Source of the DNA: Chamaecrista fasciculata | Lineage: Eukaryota > Streptophyta > Magnoliopsida > Fabales > Fabaceae | Length of the DNA stretch: 64,000 nt | Assembly: GCA_003254925.1 (NCBI GenBank) | Contig: QANZ01044666.1 | Location: forward strand, 124,001 to 188,000 | Direction: 5' to 3' | In this document: positions 60,601 through 64,000 of the stretch, piece by piece | How the letters are laid out: every line of letters begins with the position of its first letter | How positions within the stretch are numbered: position 1 is the stretch's first letter | Made by a program: the position numbers and the translations under genes | The notes under the pieces: model-generated | What the model was told of the DNA's origin: nothing | Databases searched by the model: none | The model's input: only the letters and a program-made list of their open reading frames with translations

Positions 60601-63370
60601 AATATGTTATATTGCTCTAATTCCTGGATAGCCAATCAAATTCAAACCCACCAGAAAATTAAAGATTAACTACCATGAGAAAAACTGTTTAAACTAGGCT
60701 CAGCAGACGTGATACGTTGGAAGTATCCATCTCTATATTCCCTGTCCCTCTTACAACTTTATAAAATGCAATGATTGAAGAGAGGAAGTACATCAATATT
60801 CATTACCTTTTCAGGAAACATTGCAGTGTATTTGGAAAAGGCTGCAAGCACTTGCTGATTCTTCGAAGGTTTATTTGTGGCCATAGAATCAGTACTTGGC
60901 CCTACAGGTTTTTCAGAGCCAGAAGGAGATTCTACTGAACTCTTCTTGCTTTTCAGAAATAACCCCTCATTCAAATTCGCAGCGACTTTTCCTAAAGAAA
61001 TGTCCACATGTTTCACAATGACGCCCACTTCCCTATGTCCAAAATGAACAAATTATCAGCCATAAAAGGATAAAATTGTCAATCCAGGAAAATTAACAAA
61101 GTATTGAGTGGAATATAAAGAACTTTCTTTTTTCTACTTACAAATAGCAAGACTTACTTTTGAAAGCTGACACAGGCAATCGAAGAATACAAGAAGTATA
61201 AGAAATAAGAAGAGTAGCCCTCTTTCAAGGTAAAACAGAAATAAAAATGGCAAAAAAGATGAAAAAAGAAAAGGTTGCAAGGAATAGAGGACAAGAGATA
61301 CTCATAAAGAAGACAAAAGTTAACAATGATAGATAACAGTAAACACATGTGAATAAATAGATAGATAAGGGGAAGAAAGCTAAAACACAGAAATCAATGC
61401 CAAAAGTATTAGATTGGGAATCCTTGGCTCTTTTATGCTAGAGTAGATGACCAGTTACATAAGTCAAGAAAGAAAGTTGAAGTTCCATTTGACAGCTCTT
61501 ATAGTTGGGAATATTGCTAGGTACACTGGTTGCTAAATGGCTTTCTCACATTTGAATATTTGACAACCAAATCATCTGCTTCAATTTGTTTAGCACACAA
61601 TTGGTGATATTCAATATCATGCAAGAATTATTTTCTATAGTTGAACTTTCTCCCTTGAAAACTCATGCTTTTCTTCAATAAAAATATGCCCAGTGACTGG
61701 ATAGCATGAGTCCCATTCAGCACAACCAGAGGTGGAAATTATAACCCATACCGATGGAGCTACTGTGATCCAGCTTAACTAATAGCCAACTAAACCCAAC
61801 CATGTAGTTTAATAGTGAAATTGGTTAGAAAGTTAAACATGGTTAATCATTACTTCAATTATTCTTTATTTGCACACACTAACCCTCTCTACATGAGATA
61901 ATCTCCATGACTATTAAAAATAATATTACAACTTAAGAAATCATTAGATATATGGAAAAAATAAAAATAAGAGACTAGACCAAATCCAAAACCGCTATGA
62001 CCCAAGTACCAGTGAGATGAGTAAAAAAGTGTTAGAAATTTTATTCAATTGATTGAATAAATAGAAAAGGAAAAGTACACCAATGGTAAAATGATTAGAA
62101 AGTAATGCAAGGTTGTAATAAATGAGTGGAAAATTGAAATATATATGGGGTTAATGGTTCAACTGAGTCTACCCCTAATAAAATGAGCACGGATCATTTG
62201 ATAACCTATTAACATTTTTAAATGGGCCACAAATAGTTACAAAGGTCAAAACCACCCAAACATAATTAATATTAATAAGATGAGTGATTTCAAAAATATT
62301 AATAAGATGAGGATAGGGGGAAAATACCTATCAAAATCAAATTCACACATGAAGGAGAATTTTTCACAGATAAAAGGAGCAGAAAACATTTCGGTGGTGG
62401 CAATGGATGATTGGGTAGACGAACTGCATCCTTCAACACTAGAATTAGATAATTGGTTGCAACTAACACCTTTTTCATTGATGTGAACGAGAACAGGTAA
62501 TAGATGTATCCTAACAATTAAACTGGACTGGGATCTGCTATCTTTTGTAATATCCACATTCAAGTCCTTGATTTCAAGGATAGCTTTTGGTGTCTGCAAC
62601 ATTCAAGAAAGAATTCCAATTACCTGAGAATGATTCTAATGCAATCCCTAATAACAACACAACAAGAGAATAACATAGATTAATGTAATATGTAGGTAGG
62701 ATCCATTCTTATTTGTCAATATAATCATTACATTCGAGATTATCACAATAAGATTTCCAAATTATTCTTATGTGCAATTTATATTATGAAATGGCATATA
62801 TACTATGGACAATGTGTAAAGCATGTAATAAATTGGCTGGCACAACTTTTTTTACTTGAAAAAAAAAAGAAACTGGAATAAAATTAGAAAGAGAAGAAAG
62901 TACAAATTGTTGAGGATAAGAAATCCTCAAATTACACCCAAAGAAAAAGACAAAACAGAACAATCTAATCCCCACCCCCCCAACACACACACACACACAC
63001 ACAAAAAGAAAAAAGATATTCAGTGTATAGGAGCTGTCCAATCTCCTTCTATATCACAAACAGCCTTGAAAAAAACCAGGGAAAGTGGCAAGGAGTATTG
63101 AGAGGTGCATACCTTCAGGACCAGATCCCTCACACAAACTGAGAGATATCTTGCAATATTGGCAACAACCATTATCCACTTTCCCTTGCCCGACGAACGG
63201 GAGGAAGACCGGGACTTCCTTCTTTTTGTTTTTCCAGCACTTTTGTTTGAAGACCTCAAAGCAACTTTTAAGCCACATATTAACAACTGCAGCTTTGGAC
63301 CCCGAGAAATAAAACCCACAAGGCTCAAGCTGAGTTTAATTTCACCAACATGAACAGATTCAATAGCACC
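34819..63370 (-). CDS. SABRE: SABRE/KIP-like giant protein (FMP27/Hobbit/BLTP2 family), 5' partial, 21 exons visible
   Basis: Very long protein of the SABRE/KIP group, related to fungal FMP27 and animal Hobbit/BLTP2, thought to bridge membranes for lipid transfer and needed for polar growth. Exons, minus: 63370-63113, 62593-62328, 61032-60807, 58849-58682, 58584-58507, 57911-57660, 56857-54761, 51498-49647, 49428-49190, 47734-47378, 47221-47103, 44243-43994, 42562-42338, 40389-40250, 39124-39052, 37540-37439, 37108-36950, 36763-36494, 36389-36222, 35924-35570, 34925-34819: 7761 nt, 2586 aa to the TAG at 34821. Family landmarks, recalled: GAIESVHVGEIKLSL, VENNITGIQLK, KLGGTQCNMM, DWGCDSGTPLNHYLFALP, KFWNLNFIPPHKLRMFSRWP, GRFLLAAASGRVLARSFH, LPKPRKSS, INDMIYDFDRDYKDVGVSRF, ETIYRMMWGYFFAEEEQDSQ. 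The first exon, which should hold the N-terminal membrane anchor (~60 aa), lies beyond the right edge. SABRE and KIP are not distinguished. Confidence 0.93.
38039..38202. repeat. 164 bp near-perfect loopless palindrome in a SABRE intron
   Basis: The left arm 38039-38120 (TACTCTAATCGGCAGTTCAT ...) pairs with the right arm 38121-38202 (... CTGCCAATTAGAGTA) with only a handful of mismatches over 82 positions. The centre is TTTTTTTGGCCCAAAAAAAA, so there is essentially no spacer. It lies in the intron between the exons 39124-39052 and 37540-37439. It could be a small foldback MITE or a snap-back duplication, and a transcript of either strand would form a long hairpin. Confidence 0.9.
39367..39466. 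repeat. Exact 50 bp tandem duplication in a SABRE intron
   Basis: The 50-base unit starting AACAAAGCTCAAGACATTCA is present twice in direct succession with no visible mismatch. It is intronic, so it does not affect the protein. Confidence 0.92.
40390..42337. other. Long SABRE intron (1.95 kb), no element recognised
   Basis: It lies between coding exons 42562-42338 and 40389-40250. Composition is mixed and more GC-balanced near 40790-41400, which suggests an old insertion, but no family was recognised. A 68-codon plus frame at 41678-41884 is not supported. Confidence 0.35.
44903..46343 (+). mobile_element. TRIM-like LTR retroelement, complete, copy 1 (in SABRE intron)
   Basis: 5' LTR 44903-45166 and 3' LTR 46079-46343 both start TGTTGAGAAATCTAGGATTA and end AATCAACA, and match with roughly nine substitutions and a one-base indel. 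The primer site TGGTATCAGAGC (45167-45178), complementary to initiator tRNA-Met, follows the 5' LTR directly. A polypurine tract TTGAGGGGGAG sits just before the 3' LTR. CAAGT (44898-44902 and 46344-46348) is a perfect 5 bp target duplication. The ~0.9 kb interior codes for no polymerase or gag of useful length, so the element is non-autonomous. It sits antisense to the host gene in the intron between exons 47221-47103 and 44243-43994. A ~60 bp unit with CTTCATTGACG and CGGCCTTCATTGCCAT is tandemly repeated about three times at 45830-45975. Confidence 0.9.
47735..49189. other. SABRE intron (1.45 kb), purine-rich insert, unidentified
   Basis: It lies between coding exons 49428-49190 and 47734-47378. 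The part about 47930-48140 is GA-rich and contains TTAGGGTTTTCTC; no family was recognised. Confidence 0.3.
49280..49428 (-). repeat. In-frame 24 bp minisatellite in a SABRE coding exon
   Basis: The exon 49428-49190 contains consecutive 24-base units encoding the octapeptide NDDPLPVK. Order: SDGPLPAI, NDDSLPVK, NDDPLPVK (three times), SDGQLPVK. The middle units are almost identical at the DNA level (GGATCATCATTTTTAACTGG on the plus strand), pointing to recent copy-number change by slippage or unequal exchange. The antisense frame at 49205-49510 (FNWQWII repeats) is its shadow. Confidence 0.93.
51640..52050 (-). mobile_element. Probable LINE 3'-end remnant in a SABRE intron
   Basis: Minus-strand translation in broken frames gives TLWPCAIFAS followed by FWLEWNAS, resembling the AIFALLW..WLERNARIF block near the C terminus of plant LINE reverse transcriptase polyproteins. 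An A-rich tail-like sequence (ATAAAACAAAAAAAATAAAG region on plus) ends the unit. The match is short and interrupted by stops, so the call is tentative. Confidence 0.4.
52466..53771 (-). mobile_element. TRIM-like LTR retroelement, complete, copy 2 (in SABRE intron)
   Basis: Same family as 44903-46343 but in the opposite orientation, so sense to the host gene. The 5' LTR (minus) is 53771-53542 and the 3' LTR 52707-52466. They differ by a 12 bp indel, about two internal substitutions and a few changes at the last bases, so this copy looks younger than copy 1. The primer site TGGTATTAGAGC lies at 53541-53530. The polypurine tract TGAGGGGGAG precedes the 3' LTR. CTTAA (52461-52465 and 53772-53776) is a perfect 5 bp target duplication. 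The interior has one 65-codon frame (53403-53206, MEAEASDRQF...), whose start is shared with a shorter frame in copy 1 (METEAAGRSF), but no recognisable retroviral domain. It lies in the 3.26 kb intron between exons 56857-54761 and 51498-49647. Confidence 0.9.
54106..54240 (-). mobile_element. LTR-plus-primer-site remnant of another small retroelement
   Basis: On the minus strand, TGTTGTGAACTAATTAGG (from 54240) runs to ...GATTACACA (54119), followed by TGGTATCAAATCC (54118-54106), a tRNA-Met type primer site. This has the structure of a ~122 bp LTR and its junction. No matching second LTR was found nearby, so it is scored as a remnant. Confidence 0.45.
54623..54662. repeat. Compound (CT)n(TA)n microsatellite
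   Basis: A CT run of about 30 bases passes directly into ATATATATAT. It is intronic in the SABRE-like gene. Confidence 0.9.
58850..60806. other. SABRE intron (1.96 kb), nothing specific recognised
   Basis: It lies between coding exons 61032-60807 and 58849-58682. It is AT-rich with no clear repeat termini. The plus frame 60152-60364 and minus frame 58937-59206 are not supported. Confidence 0.35.
61033..62327. other. SABRE intron (1.3 kb), nothing specific recognised
   Basis: It lies between coding exons 62593-62328 and 61032-60807. AT-rich; no gene or clear element was found. Confidence 0.35.
62982..63003. repeat. (AC)n microsatellite
   Basis: A run of about eleven AC units follows a C-rich tract. 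It lies in the intron between exons 63370-63113 and 62593-62328. Confidence 0.9.
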
Positions 63371-64000
63371 CTGTAGATATCTTATAAATCAAATAGATAT
63401 TTTGCTATGAGCCCTTATGAAATAAGTCCATTGAAAAAACATGACAATGCCTTTAGAATAAAACATAGGATTTTAACTATGATCCAAAGAGGGGGGGATA
63501 ATAATAAGATTATATAATAGCAAACCAGAAGCCAAGGGGGAGCTATATGAGAAAAAGCCGCAATAACAGACGACGACCCCTTTAGTAATTTCAATGGCAA
63601 ATCCTCATGTTTAGTAAAAATAAAAATATCCCATAAAGAGACAGTAACTACAACTAATTAACTATATGGCATTACCTATTAAAAGGAATGCTTTCAATTA
63701 AAGGATGAACAACCTACTTTTTGTTTCAAAAGTATCGAAAAGCAGAATTTAGTGCAACATAGAAAAATACAAAGAAAAGAGAAAGGGCACTAGAACTAGA
63801 CAACCAGTCAGCAGCAATGTTATCACAAACAATGAACAAAATATATTTCAAAATTATTTTTATTTAAGAAATTTATAATTATAATTTTATTTTTTACTTA
63901 AAAGAATTAAACCTATAATTGAAACATGTACAGACTCTGGGGGAGAAATTAATTTGAACCTCAAATCTTTACTTCATTTATCATAATGATATCTAAACAG
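63371..64000. other. Upstream intron of the SABRE-like gene, to the window edge
   Basis: The acceptor of the exon starting at 63370 (CTACAG|GGTGC on the minus strand) implies an intron extending beyond the window. No N-terminal exon was found here. The hydrophobic minus frame 63415-63600 has no donor or acceptor that joins it in frame and was not accepted as coding. Confidence 0.45.

Noticed and set aside
63415-63600. Missing hydrophobic N-terminal exon of the SABRE-like gene
   Set aside because: The frame is hydrophobic, but no donor joins it in frame to the exon at 63370, and the sequence does not resemble the expected conserved N terminus.

Overview
The window is nuclear DNA from a flowering plant, almost certainly a eudicot. 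The genes are split by many AT-rich GT-AG introns, the intergenic DNA is about two thirds AT and full of small transposable elements, and every recognisable protein belongs to a land-plant family. I did not try to name the species. No rRNA or tRNA gene, CRISPR array or operon-like bacterial block was seen.

Layout. (1) 1-288, minus: 5' end of a membrane-anchored TPR-type protein, cut by the window edge. (2) 570-2902: an inverted-repeat element and a 1.4 kb TIR element. (3) 3201-11378, minus: a complete 15-exon CTR1/EDR1-type Raf-like MAP3K (935 aa predicted) with Trp in place of Arg in the HRD catalytic motif. (4) 11.4-20.9 kb: a gene-poor repeat region holding a palindromic GC-richer patch, two tRNA-derived SINE copies, a 786 bp hAT-like element, a Pack-MULE that has captured part of a group-4 remorin gene, and a Stowaway-like MITE. 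(5) 21034-25541 and 27543-32436, plus: two tandem TIFY-CCT-GATA transcription factor genes (290 and 338 aa), the first resembling ZIM/GATA25/TIFY1. Both have AUG uORFs just upstream. (6) 32.4-34.8 kb: a convergent intergenic stretch with a second copy of the GGCAAAA inverted-repeat element. (7) 34819-63370, minus: nearly all of a SABRE/KIP (FMP27/BLTP2-like) gene, 21 exons and 2586 residues visible, lacking only the N-terminal exon beyond the right edge. Its introns hold two related TRIM-like retroelements, another LTR remnant, a LINE remnant, a 164 bp loopless palindrome and an exact 50 bp tandem duplication. One coding exon carries an in-frame 24 bp minisatellite.

The genes do not form one pathway. 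Raf-like kinases act in hormone and stress signalling, TIFY-GATA factors in transcription, and SABRE proteins in membrane and lipid organisation that affects cell shape. From memory, an Arabidopsis chromosome 4 segment also has a Raf-like kinase next to ZIM, so the kinase/TIFY-GATA part looks like conserved microsynteny. The most striking structure is the Pack-MULE at 17129-18355: 282 bp TIRs, an 8/9-matching 9 bp target duplication, and an open remorin exon plus the start of its intron. Exon coordinates were worked out by hand from splice consensus and reading-frame continuity. In all four mapped genes every junction keeps the frame.
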